A program made the position numbers and the translations under genes. DNA of 34,393 bases from a virus: IMG/VR virus record IMGVR_UViG_3300031775_000015, positions 1 to 34,393 of that record. The stretch is one strand, 5' to 3'. Positions 1-9,022 of the stretch are shown here, in pieces. Below the pieces are notes generated by a model that made no database searches, had not been told where the DNA came from, and saw only the letters and a program-made list of their open reading frames with translations. Every line of letters starts with the position of its first letter. Position 1 is the first letter of the stretch.

Positions 1-1966
1 CAACATAAAGCCATGTATCAGTTTGATCTGCCGTAGGTACTGTAATCTGTAAACCATCAGCTACACCACCATTATTATCAACCCAAGTACTGCCATTATG
101 AATATCAAAACCTATTTTATCATAATAATTGGCTATCCAACAACCAGACTCTTCACAATAAATTTGATTATAAGCAGCATCTGCTACCCATGAGTCAAAT
201 TTAATCCAAAAACAATAACTCATAGCGTTATTACTAGCGGATGGCTTCCACGCCCAAGTCATATTATCATCAGTGCCGTCAAAACTATATTGTTTAGGCC
301 ATATCATATTACTTCCTTGGCCAAGCTGACTGCACCCTGAGACAGTGAGACCTGCCCTATTCCCGTAGCCAGTCATATCATACCACGTACTAGCACCAAA
401 AGTCCTATACTGATTAGCGTCACAAAAAACTTTGAGGTTTGATGGCGCAGCAATTTGAGGTAGGGCAGAAATACGGGTTTTCGTAACTAAATAATTATCA
501 ATTCTTTCTTTAGCGGTTAGCGCTTTGTCATACAAACGTAAAAAAGCAACCTCACCGCAAAAAGACTGACTACTTTGAGATAAAAATTGTAATGTGTCAT
601 TAGCGTCTATTTCTGGCGCTTCATAGCCCGTCTGAGTTTCTACTAAAACATTATCCTTGTACCAATACAATAAGCCCCCCGCACAAACCAATTGAAAATG
701 ATGCCATGAGCCAGCCTGAACTGTATCATCACTAGGTAAGTAGCCGCTGTCAGTAGTTCCACCACTTCCACTAGCATGATTAACCCTAAGATAAGGTCGG
801 CCATAAGCATTCCCTCCATAACGAACAATTATCCCATCACTTTGATAGGTTTCATTGTTAAAAAGACAATAATTAGTGCCATCATCTTTAGCTGCCAAAA
901 AGCAGGCGGCCCATTCTATCGTATAGTTATTAGCGCTCCCTATATTACCAAGATTTGAGATTGCATCTGTTGTAGTATATTGGACATATCTTCCGCTTTC
1001 ATTTCCGAGGAAAATTCCTCTCTTTGCATTGATGCCGGGAGATCGTTGCGACACCCCTACACTCCCTGTACTATTAGTAGCATTACCCGCTAAATCAGTC
1101 GGCCATCGCGTAAGATAGGCAGTATCATAATATACATTTTGATCTAAATCCCACTTATAAGATAAATAAAATTCAACACTTTGCCTTTCTTTTTGAGTTA
1201 AAGCTCGATTATAAATAATAATTTCAGCTATATATATTTTGGAATAGGAGGCACCGGCAGTTTTCCCTATAATAGCATCCGAAGTTGTACTAAAATTAGA
1301 TGTATAAATATTACTAGCATTTGTTCCTCCTCGAAAACCATCAAGAAGAGCGAATACAGATGCGGCCCCGGCTTCTCCGTTACTGTTTTTATTCCAAGCT
1401 CCTGTATGAAGATGATAGCCCGCTGTATCTTGATAATAATTTTGCGTCTCTGCTCCACTAGCGCTATTACCATACATCCGAAAATCCATACTGTTGCCGC
1501 CGCTATCTCCAACTCCCATATAATTTTGACTAGAAGTGCCAGAGGTGGCTCCGAAAAAAAAGCCCGCGCCAGTATTATTAAATGCTCTTTGTCTACAGAC
1601 CATAAACATTACCATTCCATCGTTTGCCCCAAAAGTCCAACCGCTGGTGTTTACAGTCAAAAAGTCGTTAGTTCCATCAAACTCTACAATGCCTTTCCCT
1701 AAATAGCCGGTAGAATTATAATTTGGTTTATATGAAGTTGTTGACTGAGTCGCGCTATAGTTGCTACTACTTTTATCCGCCCAAGAACTAATAGCATTTG
1801 ATGAATGAGTAATACTGCTTTCATCATCAGCATCTAGCCACAAAACGCAATCAGGAATAGAAGTAGGTCGTCGTATTTGATTATAGCCCGCACCATACCC
1901 TTGTGTTCCATCGAAACACATGGCTAAACCAGCAGTAGTAACGCTAGGGCTATAATTTTGAGACAT
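1..1966 (-). CDS. LamG-like jellyroll receptor-binding protein, three domains, 3' end cut by window
   Basis: I translated this frame by hand from the ATG at 1966 and it is open for 655 codons to the window edge, so the C-terminus is missing. It reads as three LamG/concanavalin-A-like domains in tandem. The first, about residues 25-265, opens with LWLDADDESSI, has VEFDGTNDFLTV, and closes with IIIYNRALTQKERQ. The second, about 290-490, contains GSWHHFQLV and closes with LRLYDKALTAKERI. The third starts near 545 with YSFDGTDDNMTW and runs off the edge. The N-terminus MSQNYSPSVTTAGLAMCFDG resembles other members of the neighbouring family. The start is fixed by a TAATG overlap with the upstream gene. 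LamG-like folds usually bind glycans, so a tail-fibre or receptor-binding role is inferred from fold and position. No enzymatic motif is visible. Confidence 0.85.
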   Translation of the reverse strand, partial: MSQNYSPSVTTAGLAMCFDGTQGYGAGYNQIRRPTSIPDCVLWLDADDESSITHSSNAISSWADKSSSNYSATQSTTSYKPNYNSTGYLGKGIVEFDGTNDFLTVNTSGWTFGANDGMVMFMVCRQRAFNNTGAGFFFGATSGTSSQNYMGVGDSGGNSMDFRMYGNSASGAETQNYYQDTAGYHLHTGAWNKNSNGEAGAASVFALLDGFRGGTNASNIYTSNFSTTSDAIIGKTAGASYSKIYIAEIIIYNRALTQKERQSVEFYLSYKWDLDQNVYYDTAYLTRWPTDLAGNATNSTGSVGVSQRSPGINAKRGIFLGNESGRYVQYTTTDAISNLGNIGSANNYTIEWAACFLAAKDDGTNYCLFNNETYQSDGIIVRYGGNAYGRPYLRVNHASGSGGTTDSGYLPSDDTVQAGSWHHFQLVCAGGLLYWYKDNVLVETQTGYEAPEIDANDTLQFLSQSSQSFCGEVAFLRLYDKALTAKERIDNYLVTKTRISALPQIAAPSNLKVFCDANQYRTFGASTWYDMTGYGNRAGLTVSGCSQLGQGSNMIWPKQYSFDGTDDNMTWAWKPSASNNAMSYCFWIKFDSWVADAAYNQIYCEESGCWIANYYDKIGFDIHNGSTWVDNNGGVADGLQITVPTADQTDTWLYV

Positions 1967-2589
1967 TAGAAAGGTAACCCAGTTGGAGTCCAATCGGTTC
2001 CACTTAAAATGCTTATCATTTCAGGGTGATTGAACTCTTTTTTAGTTTCTCCACTAAACTCCACATCTAAAGCGTATTCATAACACGGAGGCCGTCCACT
2101 AATGGCTCCAGACACTGCAAATAATCCTGATGATAAAATTTCATCTGAATAAAGGGGATAATATCCTGTTCCTGAAACGATCTCTCCTGTTATCATCCCT
2201 CCAGAACCCGTTAAACTTTCCCATTCTAAAAACGCCCCGCTCCCAGTTGTTTGATAATCATATTGATAAGTATCGTAAGTGCCCGATTGTACACCGTGTA
2301 AAGGGTATTCTGTTGTAGAATCCCATGTAGTAGTTATATTGGGGCTACCACTATTTGAAAATTGTTGATTAAATCCACTATAAACTGTAATTTCTGGTTG
2401 ATTATCTTCGGGGTAAGTGACCACTGGGTATTTTACGAATGATTTGGTGCCACTTTCAGCCGGAGGCGCAACATTATAGCGGCACGTCTCAGGCGAAGTT
2501 TCCATTATATTATTAAAATTGACTTTAGTGGCAAGGTCACCACTGGTCAAAAATATCCATCTTCTATTAGGGAATCTATTATTACTCAT
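1966..2589 (-). CDS. small hypothetical phage structural protein
   Basis: This encodes a 207-residue protein that I cannot assign to a named family. The N-terminal part is NRRWIFLTSGDLATKVNF followed by a METSPETCRYNV segment and a TKSFVKY strand. The C-terminus contains EFNHPEMISILSGTDWTP. The order RRW..., ETS-ET-RY-V, TK-FVK, then a short helix ending in W is reminiscent of small conserved proteins beside fibre genes in marine phages, but that is memory only. The centre is rich in Gly, Ser, Thr and Tyr, as expected for beta structure. No signal peptide or membrane segment is visible. It is preceded by the longest gap in the window (48 bp, 2590-2637), which is AT-rich with no clear hairpin or promoter. 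It ends in a TAATG overlap with the next LamG gene. It could be a fibre connector or chaperone. Confidence 0.8.
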   Translation of the reverse strand: MSNNRFPNRRWIFLTSGDLATKVNFNNIMETSPETCRYNVAPPAESGTKSFVKYPVVTYPEDNQPEITVYSGFNQQFSNSGSPNITTTWDSTTEYPLHGVQSGTYDTYQYDYQTTGSGAFLEWESLTGSGGMITGEIVSGTGYYPLYSDEILSSGLFAVSGAISGRPPCYEYALDVEFSGETKKEFNHPEMISILSGTDWTPTGLPF

Positions 2590-2637
2590 CTTTATATTTT
2601 ATTAAATTTACACATTAAATCTACTTTTTTGCTTTCA

Positions 2638-3939
2638 TCACACTCCAAACCTACTTCTTTCTTGATTAAAATTTTCTTTTACTTCTTGGGCGGTTAATTC
2701 TGTTGAATAGACGGTAAATTTAGCTATTCTGCCATTCATGGGTCCTCCATCACCAGACCCTATCTTAAGAACCTGCGTGGAGGTTGGTACGTCAGCCGCA
2801 GTTCCTGCGTCTCTGAACACCCCATCTAAATACATTTTAACGCCGCCACTGGTCGTGTCCCCTGTGCTCGTTCCTGTAAAATGATACCATCTGCCCGTTG
2901 TGATATTACCGCTAAGGGGAATAGTACAGTCCGCGGCCCAATTAGTCCCCCAGCCAAACCTTAAGTTGCCATAAATCATAGACAACATGGTTCCACCAGC
3001 AGTATTCCAGTTCTCATCTTTTTGGAAGATGCTATCGTAAGTAGAACTAGCCGGAATACTATCTAAATAAAACCAACAGCTCCACGTTCTTGCCAACATT
3101 AGTGGTGACGAATGAGGTACCTGCACATAATCATCTGTACCATCAAAATCTAAGAAACCATGATCTGCTGGAAATATATTAAAGCCCACTTTGCTGGTTC
3201 TTTGAGTAGTTGTAATACCTCCAATCAGATCTCCATCATCTCCACCCAGCCCTAAATCTTTCCAACCATCAGTGGTACCACGACTAGTAGCAGCTATGGC
3301 ACCTGTTCCATTTAAAATAAGAGGAGTCATGCTATCTCGAGCTTCAAATTGAGGGCCAAAACACCATATTGTATCTCCTACCGTATTCCCAAAATAATTA
3401 CTGATATACAGTCCAGTTTCATTAGCTGCTGTGGCACTACCATATTGAAAAAGTCTTATCCATTCATTTGCAGGCCAATTTGCAGATCCACTAATACTTT
3501 GCTTGCCGTCGTAGCCTCCCCACACTAAACTACCAAGACTGGTATTGCCAACTATACCTCGGATATAAGGACCTCCTAATCCTTGTTTACTTTGACGATA
3601 CCAAACTGTAACTACATAACGAGTGCTAGCAGAAACGGCACATCGCCCCATGCCAAAATGCAGGCTCCCTACTGCTGTAATAACTCCTCTACATATATAA
3701 ATATTAGCCTTTTCATATCCTTTGGGCTTAGAAACATCAGATACATTATTAGTTCGTGTAAAAGACCCACTGTTAGCCCAATCATAAGCTTGGCCTAAAG
3801 TAAGGTCATATACTGCTGATTGATTAGTAGTAGGCGCTCCTGCGAAACTTGCTAATACACCAGCATCCAAAGCAAGCAGTATCTTACCACTTGCTCCTCG
3901 TCCTCTGCCACTTAATTTTGGTCCGCCTGATGTTGACAT
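2638..3939 (-). CDS. LamG-like jellyroll tail protein with CBM-like middle domain
   Basis: 433 residues. The N-terminus, MSTSGGPKLSGRGRG then LLALDAG, nearly matches that of the next upstream gene (MGTSAGPNIQGIGRG). Residues about 95-210 form a beta-sandwich ending in a QFEARDSMTPLI segment, the position of the QLE-S-TPF motif of CBM4/9-like modules. Residues about 260-433 form a LamG domain with FDGTDDYVQV, TWSCWFYL, GRWYHFTG, MYLDGVFRD, LKIGSG and FTVYSTELT. The C-terminus is ENFNQERSRFGV, the family tag. The start ATG has no strong Shine-Dalgarno and lies 5 bp after the upstream stop. A surface-glycan-binding virion protein is the best reading. Its position in the tail (side fibre or tip) is not shown by sequence. 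Confidence 0.88.
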   Translation of the reverse strand: MSTSGGPKLSGRGRGASGKILLALDAGVLASFAGAPTTNQSAVYDLTLGQAYDWANSGSFTRTNNVSDVSKPKGYEKANIYICRGVITAVGSLHFGMGRCAVSASTRYVVTVWYRQSKQGLGGPYIRGIVGNTSLGSLVWGGYDGKQSISGSANWPANEWIRLFQYGSATAANETGLYISNYFGNTVGDTIWCFGPQFEARDSMTPLILNGTGAIAATSRGTTDGWKDLGLGGDDGDLIGGITTTQRTSKVGFNIFPADHGFLDFDGTDDYVQVPHSSPLMLARTWSCWFYLDSIPASSTYDSIFQKDENWNTAGGTMLSMIYGNLRFGWGTNWAADCTIPLSGNITTGRWYHFTGTSTGDTTSGGVKMYLDGVFRDAGTAADVPTSTQVLKIGSGDGGPMNGRIAKFTVYSTELTAQEVKENFNQERSRFGV

Positions 3940-3944
3940 AATTA

Positions 3945-5846
3945 TTATTTTCCGAATCTATTTCTTTGTTGGTTAAAATTTTCTCTTACTTGTTGGGCCG
4001 TTAAGGCTATTCCGTATATCCTTATAGCTCCTATTTCCCCATCGAAAACCCCATACGGCCCACTTCCGAACTCTGCCTTTCCTATATCTAGATACATATC
4101 ACTTCCATCGTAAAAAGAGTCACCAGTATCGCTAGGAAGTTGATTTGGGGTAAGAAGGACCCCATCAACATAACGCCTAACTCTATGTGTAGCCCCTTGA
4201 TTTTCATCAACTACGTCTACCCAATGATGCCACCCAGCCGCTGTTAAGTACCCATCAGGCCAATAATAGCGCGTCCCGTAACCACTTCCGGTCATATACT
4301 GACCGCCGCCTATGGTTGTCCATTGCCACTTGTAATTATTTCCATGATCACCCATAAATAATAACGTCTTCGTTCCAGAGGTAACTCCTCTTACCCACGA
4401 CTCAATGCTTTTTTGACGCGTATTGCCAACTCTACACCCTTTCCCGCCTTGTATGTAATCATCTGTCCCATCAAAATCCCAAACCGCATTACCAATAGGC
4501 CTAATCACTTCACCAACCCTATAATTTGTAACGTCTGTCATGTCTTTGGTATTAAAATTGCCGCCATTATTGCTGCCACTTCTATCTACTACAGGAGCAT
4601 TTAAGTTGCGTCTTGTTGGAGGGGTAAAGTTGCCTGAACCCGACCACAAAGCAGTACCTTTTGTAATTCTTATTTCATCTAAATAACCGTCCCAAAGAAC
4701 ACTTGAACCGGAAGATCCAATAGAAATAACATCCGTAGAACCCATAGAGGTCCCCGAACTGTAATTATTACTTCCCTTATGAACTCCGTCCACCCAAACC
4801 CTAATCATGCCGAGCCTTCTTGTCACAGCCATATGGTGCCACGCTCCATCGCCATAATCACCATCGCTACCCCATATTATATTGTTCCCACCACTCCCGT
4901 TCCAATAAAGCCAAAAAGCATTTCCATCATTAAAATTCAAAGATATGTTTGAAGTAGCATAAGTTCCCATACTAATAGAATGCATTCTCTCTGTTTGGCC
5001 GCTATTCATATTAAACCAATAATCAATAGTCCAATCCCCCGTACCGAAATTACCAGCATCACTAGAAGCAACTTCTATCCGCTGGGAAGAGCTTCTTACA
5101 AATTTTAAAGCACTACCACCAAACTCAGAACTACCAGCATGAGACACTCCATTGGTATTAGTAAGAGCTAGCTTTTTGGGACTAGAATCCTCAAAAGTAG
5201 TTCCGGTGCCCACGTTCCCATGGATCATTAAATCAACAGAAGTGGGGCGCGCATTATATGTTCCCGTTCCACCATTACCCTCACGCACAAAAGGAGTGGC
5301 GTAGCTTTTTTGTTCTAATTGCGCATCAGCCAAATATACAACATCTCCCACTGTAGCAGAATTAGGAGGCTCTATTCCAACCTTTATGGTACCCGCACCC
5401 GTCACAGTCCCACTTATAGACACCCTTTGCCACAGACCAGTTAAAGTATAGTTTACGGTTGTGGCTGAGCCTGTTGCCGTACCCGCAAAATTAATCCTTA
5501 TGTCTCCACTTTTTCCCACGCTGCCCCCCACTCCTTTTACCCAACAGGAAAAAGTAAGACCCCCTGTTGCAACACTATGTACTAAATTAGAATAAATATA
5601 AGGATCTGCATTAGTAGCCGTTATACTCCCAGCCGAACCTCCGTTTGGACCTTCAGAAGCATTATTAGCAATAGTTCCATTTGTTTGCGTCCAGTCGGAC
5701 CCCGTCCAATTGTTAGGGTTTGAAAAAATATTAGAAGTAGGTTCGCCCGGATAACTCTTGGCATCGTGCGCGTCCATTTCCAAAACAAGGTTGGTTGCCC
5801 CGCCTCGTCCTATTCCTTGTATATTTGGTCCTGCTGATGTTCCCAT
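3945..5846 (-). CDS. CBM-like plus double LamG-like jellyroll tail protein
   Basis: 633 residues in three parts. After the N-terminal tag MGTSAGPNIQGIGRG and a LEMDAHDAKSYPGEP segment (the SYPG motif of phage jellyroll proteins), residues about 45-190 are a CBM4/9-like sandwich with FSCWVKG, LWQRVSISGTV and the closing QLEQKSYATPFV. Residues about 245-400 are a first LamG domain, including GDWTIDYWF, AWHHMAV, VWVDGV and YLDEIRITKG. Residues about 465-633 are a second, with WDFDGTDDYI, GWHHWVDV and RRYVDGVLL. The C-terminus is ENFNQQRNRFGK. The gene starts inside a TAATG overlap with the upstream LamG gene. Tag and order suggest duplication with the 2638-3939 gene. Function is inferred as multivalent glycan binding. 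Confidence 0.88.
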   Translation of the reverse strand: MGTSAGPNIQGIGRGGATNLVLEMDAHDAKSYPGEPTSNIFSNPNNWTGSDWTQTNGTIANNASEGPNGGSAGSITATNADPYIYSNLVHSVATGGLTFSCWVKGVGGSVGKSGDIRINFAGTATGSATTVNYTLTGLWQRVSISGTVTGAGTIKVGIEPPNSATVGDVVYLADAQLEQKSYATPFVREGNGGTGTYNARPTSVDLMIHGNVGTGTTFEDSSPKKLALTNTNGVSHAGSSEFGGSALKFVRSSSQRIEVASSDAGNFGTGDWTIDYWFNMNSGQTERMHSISMGTYATSNISLNFNDGNAFWLYWNGSGGNNIIWGSDGDYGDGAWHHMAVTRRLGMIRVWVDGVHKGSNNYSSGTSMGSTDVISIGSSGSSVLWDGYLDEIRITKGTALWSGSGNFTPPTRRNLNAPVVDRSGSNNGGNFNTKDMTDVTNYRVGEVIRPIGNAVWDFDGTDDYIQGGKGCRVGNTRQKSIESWVRGVTSGTKTLLFMGDHGNNYKWQWTTIGGGQYMTGSGYGTRYYWPDGYLTAAGWHHWVDVVDENQGATHRVRRYVDGVLLTPNQLPSDTGDSFYDGSDMYLDIGKAEFGSGPYGVFDGEIGAIRIYGIALTAQQVRENFNQQRNRFGK

Positions 5847-7945
5847 TATATAAATCTGCTTTTTTGTGCGTTATAGTTTTGTAGAATTTCTGCACGACTC
5901 AACGTTCGACCATAAATCTGACAATTAGCTATATCCCCCGTAAAATGACGGCCTGCAGTATATCCTACCCCTAAATACAAATCTGCTATGTCGCCGTCCC
6001 AAAGATAAGTCGAAGAGGATGTTGAAGTGGTAATTAAAGCTCCGTTTGTGTAAGTCTTAAGATTTTGACCAGTACCGTTGGGCGTAACTGTCAATACAAG
6101 GTTGTACCACACATCATTAGATAGACTGCCAAAGCTAATACTAACGTAATTCCCAGCATCTGAACTCATATATACACGAACAACACTTCCCGCAATATCA
6201 ACCTCCATTCTCGGTCCTTTGTTGTAAGTTGTTGCGCCATAATTACAATCATAAACATTTCCATAATTGTCTATTTGAACTCCTTTTCTCATCCATACAG
6301 AAATAGTACAGGAAGAAAATTCACCGCTGGTACCCAACGATCCAACGTCTACATAACTATGAGGTTCAAAGCCTATCGCACCAACATTTTTATGAAAAAG
6401 CGGAAAACCCTGAGTATCGCGGCCGGTGTTTACGTTTTTGCTACCGTTGTAACCTTCTTTGAAAAGTAAAGCAGAAGGAGAGCCATTAACCGTACCATTG
6501 TTGCTATTACTGCTACGATCTGTCCATGTTGTACTGCCATCGTTTCTCCAATAACCCACAACGTTTGAGCTATTACTCAAACTCATAGGGTTAGGTGGAA
6601 GTGGGCCACCATTAGGCCCGGTAGCGGCAAGAGCTTGAACTTGTGCTAAAGTAAGCACGGAGTCATAAGCCACCACCTCGTTAATAATGCCATCGAAATA
6701 AGCGCCGTAGTTAGCCCTTCCTATCCAGATTTCTTGGTTGTAAAACGTAATGGTGTCTGTTCTTGTGCTAGAGTTATTTAATACGCCATTAATATATATC
6801 TTTTGCGATCCACTTGTATGAGTGCAAGCAATATGAACCCAAGTATTAGATGCAGTAATATCGCCTGTTGTTTGCAGATCCCGATAGGTCATTCCATCAT
6901 TCCATGAAAAAAAGACCTTGCCATCACTCAATAGACGAACGTGAATAGCATAGTAAGGATTAGCATGAGAGGTAAAATCATAACTAAAAATTGCCCTATC
7001 TCCGCTCGGAGGCCCTACAGCGGGATTAACCCAAGCCGCAATTGTGTAATTTTGATTTGCAAGCGGGCCGGTGGAGGTAGATTCCACCTGAACATAGTCA
7101 CTTCCCGCATTACTAAACCACATTGGCCTATTGTAACCTGTAATTAATTGAGGGCACCCATTTTGACCTGATAAAAATTCATCATTATTGAAATTTTGAC
7201 CTACGCCCGAATTCTTATTCCCGCTTCCGTCATACGCAATAGCTCCCGTTCCCTCCGCCATGGAATACCATAAATCTAAAGAAGAAATCTGACTACCATC
7301 CGGTATAATTTCTTTCGAATCGTTATACATTTGCTTCACTTGCGCAGAACTCAAAGCTGTATTAAAAACTTTAAAATCTGACATTCTTCCATTAAAAACT
7401 GAACTACTCCAATAGCCCCCTACAATATTAACTGGACCGTTTACCGTGGAGCTGGAAGCAGACCCTCCTGAACCTAAAGCTTGAGTAGGGCCAGCGTCTA
7501 ACACCCCGTTAATATAAAAACTAACATAGTTCTCGCTAGTGCGCACCCAAACTAAATGTGTCCAAGTGGTAAGCGGAATAGTACTAGTAGAATAAAGGTA
7601 CCTCCAAGCTCCTGAATAATACTGATAAGCCATCTTACCACTATCCATGCCAAATCTCAAATTAACAGGACCTCCCGACTTGTTAGATAAAATATGCTGT
7701 GTACTCGAATCGGAAGATATCCACACCGACACGGCACAACCATTACTTAAAGTTATATCACTGGTAGTGTGAATGTCGTCGTCCGTCCCATCAAAATCAC
7801 AACATCCTCCGGTATACATGGTTCCATTAGTGCTGCCAGCACGATTATATAGTGTGGTAGCACTGCTAGCTGTGGACGGCATGAGTGCATCACCAAGAAA
7901 TTTGATACCGTCTGTTATTATTGTTGGACTGTAATTACTTGCCAT
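5846..7945 (-). CDS. triple LamG-like jellyroll tail protein
   Basis: 699 residues made of three LamG-like domains. The first, about 48-215, has DFDGTDDDIHT, TWTHLVWV, FYINGVLD and FKVFNTALSSAQV. The second, about 275-450, has SDYVQVES, YTIAAWVNP, TWVHIACTH, IYINGVLN and VVAYDSVLTLAQVQ. The third, about 520-699, has YVDVGSLG, CTISVWMRK, WYNLVLTV and CQIYGRTLSRAEI, then the C-terminal tag LQNYNAQKSRFI. The N-terminus MASNYSPTIITDG matches the family pattern Y-P-I/V-T-G. There is no enzymatic motif and no visible CBM4/9-type domain. Start and stop both sit in TAATG overlaps, so translation is probably coupled to both neighbours. It is likely a receptor-binding virion protein. Confidence 0.88.
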   Translation of the reverse strand: MASNYSPTIITDGIKFLGDALMPSTASSATTLYNRAGSTNGTMYTGGCCDFDGTDDDIHTTSDITLSNGCAVSVWISSDSSTQHILSNKSGGPVNLRFGMDSGKMAYQYYSGAWRYLYSTSTIPLTTWTHLVWVRTSENYVSFYINGVLDAGPTQALGSGGSASSSTVNGPVNIVGGYWSSSVFNGRMSDFKVFNTALSSAQVKQMYNDSKEIIPDGSQISSLDLWYSMAEGTGAIAYDGSGNKNSGVGQNFNNDEFLSGQNGCPQLITGYNRPMWFSNAGSDYVQVESTSTGPLANQNYTIAAWVNPAVGPPSGDRAIFSYDFTSHANPYYAIHVRLLSDGKVFFSWNDGMTYRDLQTTGDITASNTWVHIACTHTSGSQKIYINGVLNNSSTRTDTITFYNQEIWIGRANYGAYFDGIINEVVAYDSVLTLAQVQALAATGPNGGPLPPNPMSLSNSSNVVGYWRNDGSTTWTDRSSNSNNGTVNGSPSALLFKEGYNGSKNVNTGRDTQGFPLFHKNVGAIGFEPHSYVDVGSLGTSGEFSSCTISVWMRKGVQIDNYGNVYDCNYGATTYNKGPRMEVDIAGSVVRVYMSSDAGNYVSISFGSLSNDVWYNLVLTVTPNGTGQNLKTYTNGALITTSTSSSTYLWDGDIADLYLGVGYTAGRHFTGDIANCQIYGRTLSRAEILQNYNAQKSRFI

Positions 7946-9021
7946 TATTTATTATAAACATGTCTTTGAGCATTAAAATTCTGTAATATGTCGTCAGCGC
8001 CTAATATTTGAGTATAAGCTCTCACCGCTCCGATTTTTCCGTCTAATACCTCTCCTCCTGTACCGTTATAAGAAGCTAAGTTGAACCTTCCATTACTTCC
8101 AGTTCCTGTGCCAACAGTTGCTTGACCTACTTGGACTCCATCTAAATATGCAGTTCCAATTTTTGCAGAGTCTATCGTAAGAGCCATGTGGTACCACACA
8201 TTGGCAGAAATAGCAAACTGACCTACCCATGTATTTCCTCCCCCTCCATTTCGACCGGGTTTGAAATAGCCATTAAGAAATCCAATTTGAGTATAAGTGC
8301 CGTGTATCCCTAGTACCGTTTGCCAACCCGAACTAGTATCAACAGTCATAGCCCAAGCTTCTAAAGTTAAAGGCGTGTTATTAGCAGTAGGGACCATAGT
8401 GTCTACAGTTCTTCCGTAATCATCGGTATCATCAAAAGCAAAATATCTAGGCCCATTTAAGCCCCAATTGTGAAAAGACGGCCCATTATAAAGAGTAAAG
8501 TTAGCATCAGTGTCTTGAAGATTTGGGAATAAAGGGGTAGACACAAGGTTAGCCCAAACATGACGAGTGAATCTAAAATTAGAAACAGTTATATTTCCTG
8601 TGCCAAGAGATGAACCATGCCTCAAATAAAAGGTTATAAGTCCAGTAGCACTACAGTTTTTAGTCAAAGCAAAGGTTTGTTTAGTGGTAGAAGTGGCTAT
8701 GGTTGAATTAAACACATTATTATTTACTCCATCATTATCTAAAACTAAATTGGGCGATCCAGATTCAGCTACATAGTCAAACATAACCGTCCAATCTGTA
8801 GCCGAATCTATAGTTGCACCAAACCGCCCTATCCAACTATTATAAGTATCTAGTATTTTAACTGAATCTTTTCCTAAAATAACATAATTTGCCTGCTGAC
8901 TATTATAATCTGTCCATCCTGTATTAATGTCATAAGCATCAGGAAAAGAAAGACTTGCATTAGCATCTGCGCACATAACTAACCCATCTGTTACTATTCT
9001 TGCGTTATTGTGAAAAGCCAT
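7945..9021 (-). CDS. LamG-like jellyroll tail protein
   Basis: 358 residues from the ATG at 9021. The frame extends four codons further to a TTG at 9033, but the ATG is preferred because a GGAG box lies six bases upstream (9028-9031), one of the few good Shine-Dalgarno sites in the window. The N-terminus MAFHNNARIVTDGLVMCADA and a SFPD segment match the family. Residues about 35-170 form a beta-sandwich resembling a carbohydrate-binding module, with WIGRFGATID and GNITVSNFRFTR at its end. Residues about 195-358 form a LamG domain with FDDTDDYGRT, LTLEAWAM, VWYHMALTI, YLDGVQVG and GAVRAYTQIL. The C-terminus QNFNAQRHVYNK is a diverged form of the family tag. A role in surface binding is inferred. 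Confidence 0.87.
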   Translation of the reverse strand: MAFHNNARIVTDGLVMCADANASLSFPDAYDINTGWTDYNSQQANYVILGKDSVKILDTYNSWIGRFGATIDSATDWTVMFDYVAESGSPNLVLDNDGVNNNVFNSTIATSTTKQTFALTKNCSATGLITFYLRHGSSLGTGNITVSNFRFTRHVWANLVSTPLFPNLQDTDANFTLYNGPSFHNWGLNGPRYFAFDDTDDYGRTVDTMVPTANNTPLTLEAWAMTVDTSSGWQTVLGIHGTYTQIGFLNGYFKPGRNGGGGNTWVGQFAISANVWYHMALTIDSAKIGTAYLDGVQVGQATVGTGTGSNGRFNLASYNGTGGEVLDGKIGAVRAYTQILGADDILQNFNAQRHVYNK

Positions 9022-9022
9022 A

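Noticed and set aside
1406-1702. Plus-strand open frame near the left edge
   Set aside because: It lies opposite the hand-translated LamG frame that is open across 1-1966, and its product has no recognisable features.
2590-2637. Possible late promoter of the TATAAATA type in the longest gap
   Set aside because: The gap is AT-rich and contains AATAAAATATAAAG, but no exact motif and no second element. In such DNA this is expected by chance.
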